From: Clostridiales bacterium
GTDB lineage: Bacteria > Bacillota > Clostridia > Lachnospirales > Lachnospiraceae
Length of the DNA stretch: 64,000 nucleotides
Reading direction: 5' to 3'
Assembly: GCA_018376135.1 (NCBI GenBank)
Contig: JAHABX010000018.1
Coordinates: 1-64,000, forward strand
The position numbers were made by a program, and so were the translations under genes. The notes beneath the pieces were generated by a model. It saw only the letters and a list, made by a program, of their open reading frames with translations. It searched no databases and had not been told where the DNA came from. Below are positions 31,327 to 39,309 of the stretch, piece after piece. Numbering within the stretch: the first letter of the stretch is position 1; each line of letters begins with the position of its first letter.

Positions 31327-33489
31327 ATGAATGGTGATTTGATGATATTTCATGTGGTCTGGTTCCCGTTTGCGGCGGCTTTTCTCTGCTACCTGGCAGG
31401 AAGAAAGAGCAGGGGGCTTCGGGACCGTCTTGTTCAGCTTTCCGTAATCCTGGAGGCAGGAATGATGTTCCTCGCCGTCCTTCAGTTCTGGGGAAACGGT
31501 GCACCTCTGACCTTTGTCTGGGAGGGCTTCTGTATGCAGGGACTGTATCTGAAGCTGGATCATTTCCGGGCGCTTTACGGAGGGATCGCCGTGTGTATGT
31601 GGATGATGACCGGGATCTTTTCCAGAGAATATTTTTCTCATTATCGGAACAGGAACCGCTATTATTTCTTTTTTCTGCTGACCCTCGGGGCTACGGTGGG
31701 TGTATTTTTGTCAGCTGATCTGTATACGACCTTCCTTTTCTTCGAGATCATGTCACTGACCTCCTATGTGTGGGTGGTTCATGATGAGAAGCCGGCTGCC
31801 ATGAAAGCCGGGGAGATCTACCTTGCCATTGCAGTCATCGGCGGGCTGGTCATGCTGATGGGGCTGTTCCTTCTGTATGATGCGGTGGGGACTCTCCGCA
31901 TGTCAGAGCTTCACGATGCAGTGGGGGCAGTCTGGACGGAGAGGTCCGGACAGATCTATGCGGCAGGTTTTTGTATGCTGTTTGGTTTTGGCGCCAAGGC
32001 GGGTATGTTTCCCCTTCACATCTGGCTTCCAAAGGCCCATCCGGTGGCACCGGCACCTGCCAGTGCACTGCTGTCCGGTATTCTGACCAAGACAGGTGTG
32101 TTCGGAGTGCTGGTGGTCTGTACGGAGATCTTCCGGTATGATCCCCGGTGGGGAAGGCTGATCCTGTATCTGGGTGTGGTCACTATGTTCGGCGGTGCGT
32201 TGCTGGCGGTCTTCTCCATCGATCTGAAGCGTACACTGGCATGCTCTTCCATGTCTCAGATCGGATTTATTCTGGTAGGAGCCGGCATGCTGGAGCTTCT
32301 TGGAGAAGAAAATGCACTGGCGGCTTATGGAACGGTTCTCCATATGGTGAATCATTCGCTGATCAAGCTGGTATTGTTCATGGCGGCAGGTGTGGTCTAT
32401 ATGAATCTGCATGCGCTGGATTTAAATGAGATCCGCGGCTTTGGAAGGAAGCGTCCGCTTCTGAAGGGAATCTTTCTGGTGGGTGCGCTCGGCATCTGCG
32501 GAATACCGGGCTTCAGCGGATATCTGAGTAAAACCATGCTGCATGAGAGTATCGTGGAGTATGCGGTGGAGCTGGCGGCACACGGAGAACCCACACTGTG
32601 GATCCGTTCCATTGAGTGGATCTTTCTGATCACCGGAGGTATGACCATTGCTTACATGACGAAGATCTTTGTGGCAGTGTTTGTGGAGAAGAACCCGCGC
32701 CGTCAGGCGGAATTCGATGCGAAGAAACGGTATATGAATCCGGAGAGCACTTTTGCGCTTCTGACTCCGGCAGTCTACTTGTTCCTGCTGGGTGTATGGC
32801 AGTGGAGAGCGATGAGTCTTGTCCGGGGGGCTGCAGTGGAATTTCTGGGCGCAGACAGCAGCTTTTCCATCTATGGGATCCATTTCTTCAGTCTGGGGAA
32901 TTTAAAAGGAGCAGCCATATCTCTGACTGTGGGTATGGTGGTATATTTTGGATTGATACGGAGGTTCCTGATGAGAAAGGATGACTGTCAGGAGCGGATC
33001 TATGTGAATGTATGGCCGCACTGGCTGGACCTGGAGAATCTGGTCTACCGTCCGGTACTGGAAAAGGCGGCGGTTATGGCGGCAGGGGGTATCTGTCGTC
33101 TGGCGGATCAGCTGTATCTGACAAGGATATGCTTAAAGGCGCTTCTGGAGATTTCGGCATTTCTCAGCCGTGTCTGTGATCATATGATGGATGGGGTTCT
33201 GCTGCTGCTTCGCAGCACCACTCACAGAAGCGGAACGGAGAAGCATGTATATCTGATCGGTTCAAAGTTCTCCAGAACACTGGGATCTATACTGGATAAT
33301 TTTACCCGGGTGCTGAACCATACGATTTTCCGTAAGAACCCCATTGAGCGGTCCTTTGTGGTAACATTTGCAGAGTGGGAGGAAGTGATGCACAGGACGA
33401 ACCGTCTGATCGGCGCCAGCCTGTCCTTTGGTCTGATGCTTGCAGCAATCGGTCTTGCGCTGACATTGATCTATCTGCTTTGGTGGTAG
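31327..33489 (+). CDS. Large antiporter subunit 4 with C-terminal extension (NuoL-like)
   Basis: Fourth and largest paralogue, 720 residues. The core of about 450 residues has Glu in FFEIMSLTSYVWVVH, Lys in GAKAGMFPLHIWLPKAHP, Lys in LSGILTKTGVFGVL, and FSGYLSKTMLHES. Beyond it is an extension of about 250 residues with a cytosolic stretch (FVEKNPRRQAEFDAKKRY), further helices, and a final helix (LSFGLMLAAIGLALTLIYLLWW). This resembles the long C-terminal lateral helix and anchor of NuoL/MrpA, which clamps the other pumps together. It is the last gene of the cluster. Confidence 0.87.
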   Translation: MNGDLMIFHVVWFPFAAAFLCYLAGRKSRGLRDRLVQLSVILEAGMMFLAVLQFWGNGAPLTFVWEGFCMQGLYLKLDHFRALYGGIAVCMWMMTGIFSREYFSHYRNRNRYYFFFLLTLGATVGVFLSADLYTTFLFFEIMSLTSYVWVVHDEKPAAMKAGEIYLAIAVIGGLVMLMGLFLLYDAVGTLRMSELHDAVGAVWTERSGQIYAAGFCMLFGFGAKAGMFPLHIWLPKAHPVAPAPASALLSGILTKTGVFGVLVVCTEIFRYDPRWGRLILYLGVVTMFGGALLAVFSIDLKRTLACSSMSQIGFILVGAGMLELLGEENALAAYGTVLHMVNHSLIKLVLFMAAGVVYMNLHALDLNEIRGFGRKRPLLKGIFLVGALGICGIPGFSGYLSKTMLHESIVEYAVELAAHGEPTLWIRSIEWIFLITGGMTIAYMTKIFVAVFVEKNPRRQAEFDAKKRYMNPESTFALLTPAVYLFLLGVWQWRAMSLVRGAAVEFLGADSSFSIYGIHFFSLGNLKGAAISLTVGMVVYFGLIRRFLMRKDDCQERIYVNVWPHWLDLENLVYRPVLEKAAVMAAGGICRLADQLYLTRICLKALLEISAFLSRVCDHMMDGVLLLLRSTTHRSGTEKHVYLIGSKFSRTLGSILDNFTRVLNHTIFRKNPIERSFVVTFAEWEEVMHRTNRLIGASLSFGLMLAAIGLALTLIYLLWW

Positions 33490-33506
33490 AAAGAAGGGTG
33501 TTGAGA

Positions 33507-34865
33507 ATGAACAGGAAGAAAAGAGATACACTGGATATGACAGAAGGCAGTCCGGCAAAGGTACTGCTTGTCTTTGCGGTGCCGATTATCCTGTCCAATC
33601 TGTTTCAGCAGCTTTATAATATTATAGACAGCCTGATCGTGGGGAATTATCTGGGAGCGGACGCACTGGCGGCAGTGGGTTCTGCAGGCACGATCACGGC
33701 GGTCATCATTCAGCTGGCTTCCGGTCTTGCACTGGGAGCCTCTGTGATCATTGCCCAGTATTTTGGGGCAGGAAAGAGAGAGGAGATCCGGGTCTGTATG
33801 ACGACCATCTCCGTTTTCGCGGTCGGTGTGGGAGCAGTGACGACTCTGCTGACCCAGATCTTTGCGGTACCGATCCTTCAGCTTGTGAAGACACCGTCAG
33901 AGATCATGGGGTACAGTGTGGATTATCTGATCATCTATTTCTGGGGAAGTGTGGCGATCTTCCTGTATAATGCACTGAATGCGGTGTATATTGCCCTGGG
34001 GGATTCCCGGACGCCGCTTTATTTCCTGATCCTTGCCTTTTTCCTGAATGTGGCGGGGGATCTGTTCTTCATTGTCACCTGTTCCATGGGAGTCGGGGGA
34101 GGGGCGCTGGCGACCACGTTGTCACAGGCAGTCTGTACGGTGCTTTCACTGCTCGTACTGGAGAAAAAGATGCGGCGGATCGGTATGGGAAGAGCGCAGA
34201 AGCTCTTTGATCAGAAGGAATTTGTCCGTATGATGCGGATTGCAGTTCCGGCGGCACTGCAGCAGTCGGTAGTCTCTGTCGGAAATGTTCTGGTACAATC
34301 GGTGATCAACGGCTTTGGTCCTGCAGTCATGGCAGGATGTACGGCGGCAAATAAGGCAGTGAATCTGGTATCCACCATACCGATCAACTGGGGAAATGCC
34401 CTGTCCAATTTTGTGGGACAGAACGTGGGAGCAAAGAAGCCGGAACGGATCTCTGCAGGTGTGAAAGCATCCATTCTGGTGACCGGAGCCATATCCGCTG
34501 TCATGACAGTCATCATGGAGCTGAGTGCAGAACAGATCATAAGCTGGTTTGTGGAGGAGGAAGAGTCCCTGGAGGTGATCCGGGTGGGAGCCTCCTATCT
34601 GCGGGTGACGGCACTGTTTATGATCGTCTTTTCGGTCTACATGATCATTAAATCTGTATTTAAGGGAACCGGTGATATGAAATGGTTCGTGGGTCTTACC
34701 CTCAGCAGCCTTGGGATCCGGGTGTTCTGTGCATTCACGCTGACGCCTGTGTTCGGGGAAGGGATACTGTGGTGGAGTATTGTGATCGGGTGGTGTGCAG
34801 CGACTGTCCCAACAGTAATACACTATTTTGGCGGAAGCTGGAAAAAGCACAGTCTGATTACGTAA
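33507..34865 (+). CDS. MATE-family efflux transporter
   Basis: A 452-residue, 12-helix exporter. Both MATE halves are recognisable (AVPIILSNLFQQLYNIIDSLIVGNYLG and AVPAALQQSVVSVGNVLVQSVIN). These proteins expel cationic organic compounds using Na+ or H+ gradients. ATG 33507 is used; the frame is open further upstream only because it runs antiparallel to nothing and overlaps the antiporter gene in another frame. It lies 17 bp after the Mrp-like cluster and may be co-transcribed, using the ion gradient the cluster makes (inference). Confidence 0.9.
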   Translation: MNRKKRDTLDMTEGSPAKVLLVFAVPIILSNLFQQLYNIIDSLIVGNYLGADALAAVGSAGTITAVIIQLASGLALGASVIIAQYFGAGKREEIRVCMTTISVFAVGVGAVTTLLTQIFAVPILQLVKTPSEIMGYSVDYLIIYFWGSVAIFLYNALNAVYIALGDSRTPLYFLILAFFLNVAGDLFFIVTCSMGVGGGALATTLSQAVCTVLSLLVLEKKMRRIGMGRAQKLFDQKEFVRMMRIAVPAALQQSVVSVGNVLVQSVINGFGPAVMAGCTAANKAVNLVSTIPINWGNALSNFVGQNVGAKKPERISAGVKASILVTGAISAVMTVIMELSAEQIISWFVEEEESLEVIRVGASYLRVTALFMIVFSVYMIIKSVFKGTGDMKWFVGLTLSSLGIRVFCAFTLTPVFGEGILWWSIVIGWCAATVPTVIHYFGGSWKKHSLIT

Positions 34866-34879
34866 GAGGAGAGTAGATA

Positions 34880-35209
34880 ATGGAGTTGTTAAAATTACTG
34901 GAAGTTATGCTGGAACATATTGTGGAGGCAGCGATCCTGCTGTTTGAATTTATCGGCGTGGGAATTATTATTTTTTCCGGCATTCGGGGCTTTTTTCTGT
35001 ATCTGCGCCGGTCCCCTTCCACAAAGCTGACCCTTGCCAAGGGGCTTGCCATGGGACTGGAGTTCAAGCTGGGAAGTGAGATCCTGAGAACGGTCGTAGT
35101 CAGGGAGTGGACAGAGATCGCCACGGTGGCAGGGATCATTGCGCTCAGAGCGGCTCTGACATTCCTGATCCACTGGGAGATCAAGGAAGAGGAGAAAGGA
35201 ATACAGTGA
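34880..35209 (+). CDS. DUF1622 membrane protein
   Basis: A 109-residue protein with three hydrophobic segments (LLFEFIGVGIIIFSGIRGF, LAKGLAMGLEFKLGSEILR, VAGIIALRAALTFLIHWEI). The LEFKLGSEILRTVV motif and size match DUF1622, a conserved bacterial membrane family of unknown function. It starts 14 bp after the MATE gene behind AGAGGAGAG and is probably in the same transcript. No catalytic motif is visible. Confidence 0.85.
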   Translation: MELLKLLEVMLEHIVEAAILLFEFIGVGIIIFSGIRGFFLYLRRSPSTKLTLAKGLAMGLEFKLGSEILRTVVVREWTEIATVAGIIALRAALTFLIHWEIKEEEKGIQ

Positions 35210-35235
35210 GAAAAGGCACTGGGTTTTAGAAATGG

Positions 35236-35272
35236 CATAAAAAGGGGTGCGGCTTTTATAAGCCGCACCTCA
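35236..35272 (-). terminator. Terminator of folT (minus strand)
   Basis: GTGCGGCTT-loop-AAGCCGCAC with CCCCTTTTTATG following on the minus strand. It probably also folds in the plus-strand transcript of the DUF1622 gene but lacks a T-run there. Confidence 0.85.
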
Positions 35273-35297
35273 AAATGATTCGGGAGTTCTTATGATA

Positions 35298-35852
35298 TTA
35301 TCTCTGTGCAGGTATTGCCGCACGGACGATCTTCTGGAATGCTTCCAGAAATACATAGATGATCACGATGTTTACAAAGAAATTCAGTCCGCATTTGATC
35401 AGACGGGATGTAAACAGAACCTCAACCGGAGTGCCGTACATCAGGTACAGCCAGGTAGAGGTCAGGGTGATGCTGATGATGAATTCAACAAAAGCACATC
35501 CCACTGCGCGCATTTTATTCATGCGGGACTTGTACAGAATCAGTCCGCACAGAGCGCCGACAAGCGCGTAGCTTAATGAAAATCCCGGAAAATACGCAAA
35601 GCCACGGACAAGACAGTTCAGCATATCACCGAAAAATCCGACGGTGAAGCCCATGACAGGTCCGCCGATCATACCGGCAGCCATAAATGCGAGAAAGCCG
35701 ATACGGATCTCCAGTGTGCTGGAAATGGCAATGTTGCAAAATGACAGGACAACATAAAGGGCGATCATCAATCCGCAGATACAGAGATTCTGTATCTTAC
35801 ACAGATTGTTTAGCTGACCCTTAAAGTCCCATGCTTCCTTTGAAATCTGCAT
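35298..35852 (-). CDS. folT: Folate ECF transporter S component FolT
   Basis: A 184-residue, six-helix substrate-capture protein that works with a shared EcfA-EcfA'-EcfT module encoded elsewhere. Motifs: LCICGLMIALYVVLSF at the N-terminus, TLEIRIGFLAFMAAGMIGGPVMGFTVGFFGDML, and FPGFSLSYALVGALCGLIL. ATG 35852 follows TAGGAGGTG; the longer reading to 35993 runs back through the leader. The THF riboswitch upstream confirms folate as the substrate. Confidence 0.93.
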   Translation of the reverse strand: MQISKEAWDFKGQLNNLCKIQNLCICGLMIALYVVLSFCNIAISSTLEIRIGFLAFMAAGMIGGPVMGFTVGFFGDMLNCLVRGFAYFPGFSLSYALVGALCGLILYKSRMNKMRAVGCAFVEFIISITLTSTWLYLMYGTPVEVLFTSRLIKCGLNFFVNIVIIYVFLEAFQKIVRAAIPAQR

Positions 35853-35968
35853 AAAAAATACACCTCCTAAAGATGCAGCAGACAGAGAGAAGAGGTCTCT
35901 CCGCTGAAATGATAAGTGACGATAATAAATAATATCTTTCAGGTACCACATCTGAGATGTACTCATAT

Positions 35969-36062
35969 GTAGCAACGGGTGCGAATCAGACATCGTAAGC
36001 CGACAGGCTTTTCGTTCCGCGGCAACTCCCCATCCACGAACACTTAACGCGTAAGATTCTAC
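35969..36062 (-). ncRNA. Tetrahydrofolate (THF) riboswitch upstream of folT
   Basis: On the minus strand a closing stem GTAG/CTAC encloses the conserved elements CGCGTTAAGTG, GGATGGGGAGTTGCC, GGAACGAAAAGCC and CGCACCCGTTGC. This is the folT-type THF aptamer. About 116 nt separate it from the ATG; there GTACATCTCAGATGTGGTAC can form one hairpin and GGAGAGACCTCTTCTCTC another close to AGGAGG. I see no T-run terminator, so control is more likely translational (inference). The remaining gap to nudC (36063-36157) is AT-rich and featureless. Confidence 0.9.
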
Positions 36063-36157
36063 TTCGCTATTATTTACTTAATTGCAATTATAGCATGATT
36101 TGAAAAATATGCAATATTTAACAGAAATTTCTTGATCATATTCCTCGTTACAGGGGA

Positions 36158-36186
36158 TTGCGAAGCCCGTTAAGAACAGGTATAAT
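36158..36186 (+). promoter_or_regulatory. nudC promoter
   Basis: TTGCGA (36158-36163), 17 bp, TATAAT (36181-36186), about 55 bp before the start codon. Confidence 0.8.
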
Positions 36187-36241
36187 AGGTGGCATATGTC
36201 ATACAGACGAAGAAATAACAGGAAAGTAAGGATAATGAATT

Positions 36242-37087
36242 ATGATACAGGATATTGCACCAAAGAAATATGACAATCATTATGAAGAACAGAAGCCGTC
36301 AAAAGAGGACTGGCTGATGATCTATCGCAAAGGAGATGCCCTTTGCAGATTTGAAAATGGAGAGATCTTCTTCCCAAAAGTAAGGGAGGTTGAACAGGAG
36401 CAGATGGAAATGACCTATCTCTTTACCATCAGCGGGGAACATTTCTTCCTTTTGAAGAACGGACTGGAGGAAGAGCTTCCGGGATATACATGGGAGAAGC
36501 CGGTGATTTTCCGGGAGGCGAAGCCCCGTTACCGCGGCTTTGCGGGTATTACCGGACAGCAGCTGGACGGATGGTACCGATCCAACCGATTCTGCGGACG
36601 GTGCGGAAAGCCGCTGGTACCGGATCATAAGGAGCGGATGCTTCATTGTGAGGACTGCGGCAATATGATCTATCCGAAGATCTGTCCGGGTGTGATCGTT
36701 GCGGTGACCAATGGAGACTATCTGCTTTTGACGAAGTATGCCAATCGTCCGGGGTCTGTGAATTATGCGCTGGTTGCAGGCTTTACGGAAATCGGTGAGA
36801 CTCTGGAGGAGACCGTTGCCAGAGAGGTGATGGAAGAGGTTGGTCTGAAGGTAAAAAATATCAGCTACTACAAGAGCCAGCCCTGGTCCTTCAGCTCCAC
36901 TCTGCTGTGCGGATTTTTCTGTGAGGTGGACGGAGATACATCCATCACTCTGGATACGGAGGAGCTGGCGGTAGGTCAGTGGTTCCGTCGGGATGCTGTC
37001 CCGGTGGAGGATGACGGCGTGAGCCTGACCAGGGAGATGATCGGAGTCTTTAAGACTGGTCGGGAAGGGGAGTTCCTTCACCGTTAA
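36242..37087 (+). CDS. nudC: NADH pyrophosphatase / RNA deNADding enzyme NudC
   Basis: A Nudix hydrolase cleaving NAD(H) to NMN(H) and AMP, and in known relatives removing NAD caps from RNA. The 281-residue protein has the NudC layout: N-terminal domain, four-Cys zinc ribbon (CGRCGKP and CEDCGNMIYP), Nudix box GFTEIGETLEETVAREVMEEVGL (pattern GX5EX7REVXEEXG, all Glu kept), and the family signature SQPWSF just after it. It is a single-gene unit with its own promoter and terminator. Confidence 0.94.
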   Translation: MIQDIAPKKYDNHYEEQKPSKEDWLMIYRKGDALCRFENGEIFFPKVREVEQEQMEMTYLFTISGEHFFLLKNGLEEELPGYTWEKPVIFREAKPRYRGFAGITGQQLDGWYRSNRFCGRCGKPLVPDHKERMLHCEDCGNMIYPKICPGVIVAVTNGDYLLLTKYANRPGSVNYALVAGFTEIGETLEETVAREVMEEVGLKVKNISYYKSQPWSFSSTLLCGFFCEVDGDTSITLDTEELAVGQWFRRDAVPVEDDGVSLTREMIGVFKTGREGEFLHR

Positions 37088-37126
37088 GGAGCTGAAGCTG
37101 GCGGCGGATCCGATGCATGAATGATA

Positions 37127-37167
37127 ATAGATGAGACATTTCCAGGTGTGCTCATCTATTTTTTTTG
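37127..37167 (+). terminator. nudC terminator
   Basis: ATAGATGAG, a 15-nt loop, CTCATCTAT, then eight or more T. Confidence 0.9.
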
Positions 37168-37301
37168 TCCTTGTTGTACAAAGTGTATTTAAAACAAAAA
37201 AAATCAAAAAGTTCTTTGTTTATCTTGACAAAAATATTTTCATAATATATAATCAAAATGAAAATAATACCAAAAAAGAAAAAATAAATGAAAATGCGCG
37301 C

Positions 37302-37326
37302 AAAAAAAGAGCACCGGAGGTGCTCA
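37302..37326 (-). terminator. Terminator of the rpiR-type gene
   Basis: GAGCACC-TCC-GGTGCTC followed by TTTTTTTG on the minus strand, 17 bp beyond the stop codon. The gap 37168-37301 is very AT-rich with no gene. Confidence 0.92.
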
Positions 37327-37342
37327 TGTGAATGAATGGAAT

Positions 37343-38158
37343 TTAATAAAAGGAACGACCATGGAACAGGGCGTGAAGAGAACGTTCTCTGTTTTCCCGG
37401 CAGTCGGTGTTTTCCAGAAGTCGATAGGATACCGCATCGATCAGGAACATCAGGGGCATCTGGGAATTGATGAACAGTTTATCCTTTGTCTGCCGGATAT
37501 CTCCGGCATAGAGAACGGTATCTGCCATCTGTGCCAGTTCGGTCTGCCTGTTCTGAGTAAGCAGGCAGATCTGTGCACTGACGGACTTGGCGATGCGGCA
37601 GGCACTGACGACCTCAGGGGTCTCGCCGGAGTTGGATACGGCAATGACCAGATCTCTGGGAGAGAAGAGGCTTGACTGTACACGGATCAGGAAGGAATCC
37701 GTCACCATGCTGGAGGTAAAGCCCATCTGGACGAGGCGCATGTTGAATTCGCTTGCAGTCAGACCGGAGCTTCCCACACCGAAGACAAGGATCTTGTCTG
37801 CCTGATGGATACGTGATACAAAGGCATCCAGGTCAGAAGAGTCCACCAGCTCGCTGGAAGCGGAGAGTACATTACTGTAATAGTGCGCAATCTTCTGTAA
37901 GATATGGTCGGGAACAGGCCGGGTGGTATTTTCAGCTGCCAGCAGGGTCTGGAATTCGATGTAATTTCGATAATCCAGTTTCTGGCAGAAGCGTGTCAGG
38001 GTAGAGTTGGAGGTTCCAATTGCTTTTACCAGCTCCTGACTGCCCAAAGAGGCAGTTTCCGTTGGGTGCTCTATAATGTAGGCGGCGATTTTCTGTTCGC
38101 TCTTGCTCAGGCGGCAGCCGAACACCTGAAGCCGGTTGTGAAAGCTGAGATTAGACAT
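37343..38158 (-). CDS. RpiR/MurR-family regulator with SIS domain
   Basis: A 271-residue regulator. ATG 38158 has CGGAGG 5-6 nt upstream; the longer start at 38185 does not. The N-terminal RpiR helix-turn-helix (LSKSEQKIAAYIIEHPTETASLGSQELVK, GTSNSTLTRFCQKLGY-like) precedes a sugar-phosphate-binding SIS domain (VFGVGSSGLTASEFNMRL, VIAVSNSGETPEVVSACRIA). Such proteins sense phosphosugars. It is divergent from the Gfo/Idh-PTS-HAD genes, so the PTS product or a derived phosphosugar is the likely effector. Confidence 0.88.
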   Translation of the reverse strand: MSNLSFHNRLQVFGCRLSKSEQKIAAYIIEHPTETASLGSQELVKAIGTSNSTLTRFCQKLDYRNYIEFQTLLAAENTTRPVPDHILQKIAHYYSNVLSASSELVDSSDLDAFVSRIHQADKILVFGVGSSGLTASEFNMRLVQMGFTSSMVTDSFLIRVQSSLFSPRDLVIAVSNSGETPEVVSACRIAKSVSAQICLLTQNRQTELAQMADTVLYAGDIRQTKDKLFINSQMPLMFLIDAVSYRLLENTDCRENRERSLHALFHGRSFY

Positions 38159-38190
38159 AAGTTCCTCCGCAAAAATATCATTCATTCACA

Positions 38191-38240
38191 ATGATAGTAT
38201 ACTGATTTGGATTTTGCAACAACAAAATTTGTACAACTGG
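38191..38240 (-). promoter_or_regulatory. rpiR promoter and dyads in the divergent gap
   Basis: On the minus strand TTGCAA (38214-38219), 17 bp, TATCAT (38191-38196). Next to it TTTTG-N6-CAAAA (about 38212-38227) and the palindrome TTGTACAA (38229-38236) could be RpiR-type operator sites governing both directions. A plus-strand promoter was not obvious. Confidence 0.5.
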
Positions 38241-38263
38241 AAAAGAGAAAGGAAGTATGAGCT

Positions 38264-39265
38264 ATGGGTGATCAGATCAAAGTAGGGGTTATTGGTTTTG
38301 GACAGATGGGGCAGGTACATGCAGGAATCTATAATAAGCTTCCGGGTGTTGCGCTTACGGCTGTCTGCGAATATAACGACGAGAGGCGCGCACAGGCAGA
38401 AGCACAGTATGGGTGCAGGACTTATAAAGATTATAAGGATCTGCTGACAGATCCGGAGATCGAAGCGGTATCGATTGTTCTTCCCGATAATATGCATCGT
38501 GAAGCAGTGGAGATTGCAGTTGCGAACAAAAAGCATATTCTTCTGGAAAAACCGCTTGCTAAGGAGCTGGCAGATGGAGAGGCGATGTACGAAATCACGA
38601 AGGATTATGATAAGGTATTTACCACGGGCTTCCTTCTTCGTTTTGACCCGCGCTTCAATCTGATCAAGCAGGCACTGGATTCTGGTGAGCTGGGTGAGAT
38701 CATTCATATGTACTGCCGCCGCAACAGTCCTATTATTGGACCGCGTCGATATATTGGAGCTTCTGATCTTTCCATGCATGTAATGATTCACGATATTGAT
38801 TATGTGAACTGGTTCATGGGCTGCAGACCGGTAAAAGTATTTGCCAAGGCACGCAGTGTACTGCTGAAAGAGTACGATATGGATGATGTGATCTATGCAC
38901 TGGTTACTTATGAGAGTGGAGCTGTTGCCTGTCTGGAGGCATGCTGGGTACTTCCGGAAAATTCACCGACCATTATCGATGATAAGGTAGAACTGGTCGC
39001 AACAAAGGGAACCGTCTATGTGGATGCATGTGATAACGGTGTACGTTTTGTTACCGGTGACCGTGTACAGTATCCGGATTCCAGACACTGGTATAATGTG
39101 AACGGTGCTCCGTCCGGAGATCTTTCCGAGGAGATCATGGCATTTATCGGAAATATTGTGAATGGAACCAAGTCCATTATTACACCGGAGGATTCTCTGA
39201 ATTCACTCCGTGTGGTAGATGCGATCGAGCGTTCCATTGCAGCGGGACATGAGGTGGATCTGTAG
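38264..39265 (+). CDS. Gfo/Idh/MocA-family oxidoreductase
   Basis: An NAD(P)-dependent sugar or cyclitol dehydrogenase-like protein of 333 residues. The Rossmann motif is VGVIGFGQMGQVHAGIYNKLP (GFGQMG), the cofactor Lys motif is LLEKPLAKELADGE, and the substrate domain includes GASDLSMHVMIHDIDYVNWFMG with the usual His-x3-Asp pair. Members oxidise hydroxyls of sugars, sugar acids or inositols. It is the first gene of the PTS locus, which has no mannitol-phosphate dehydrogenase, so it probably acts on the imported compound or its phosphate (inference). Confidence 0.88.
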   Translation: MGDQIKVGVIGFGQMGQVHAGIYNKLPGVALTAVCEYNDERRAQAEAQYGCRTYKDYKDLLTDPEIEAVSIVLPDNMHREAVEIAVANKKHILLEKPLAKELADGEAMYEITKDYDKVFTTGFLLRFDPRFNLIKQALDSGELGEIIHMYCRRNSPIIGPRRYIGASDLSMHVMIHDIDYVNWFMGCRPVKVFAKARSVLLKEYDMDDVIYALVTYESGAVACLEACWVLPENSPTIIDDKVELVATKGTVYVDACDNGVRFVTGDRVQYPDSRHWYNVNGAPSGDLSEEIMAFIGNIVNGTKSIITPEDSLNSLRVVDAIERSIAAGHEVDL

Positions 39266-39309
39266 ATACAGATAAAAGAAAACTGATGAGAAAACGGGGG
39301 GAAAAAAGA

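Noticed and set aside
24122..33489. Complex I or membrane-bound hydrogenase operon
   Set aside because: No NuoB, NuoC/D, NuoH, NuoI or hydrogenase large/small subunit is present, so only the antiporter module can be claimed.
35853..35993. N-terminal extension of FolT
   Set aside because: These codons lie in the THF riboswitch leader, and AGGAGG is correctly placed for ATG 35852.
38214..38242. Second shared -35 promoter pair at the rpiR/Gfo-Idh gap
   Set aside because: TTGCAA is palindromic here as well, but the sequence 17 bp downstream on the plus strand (CTGGAA) is not a -10 box.
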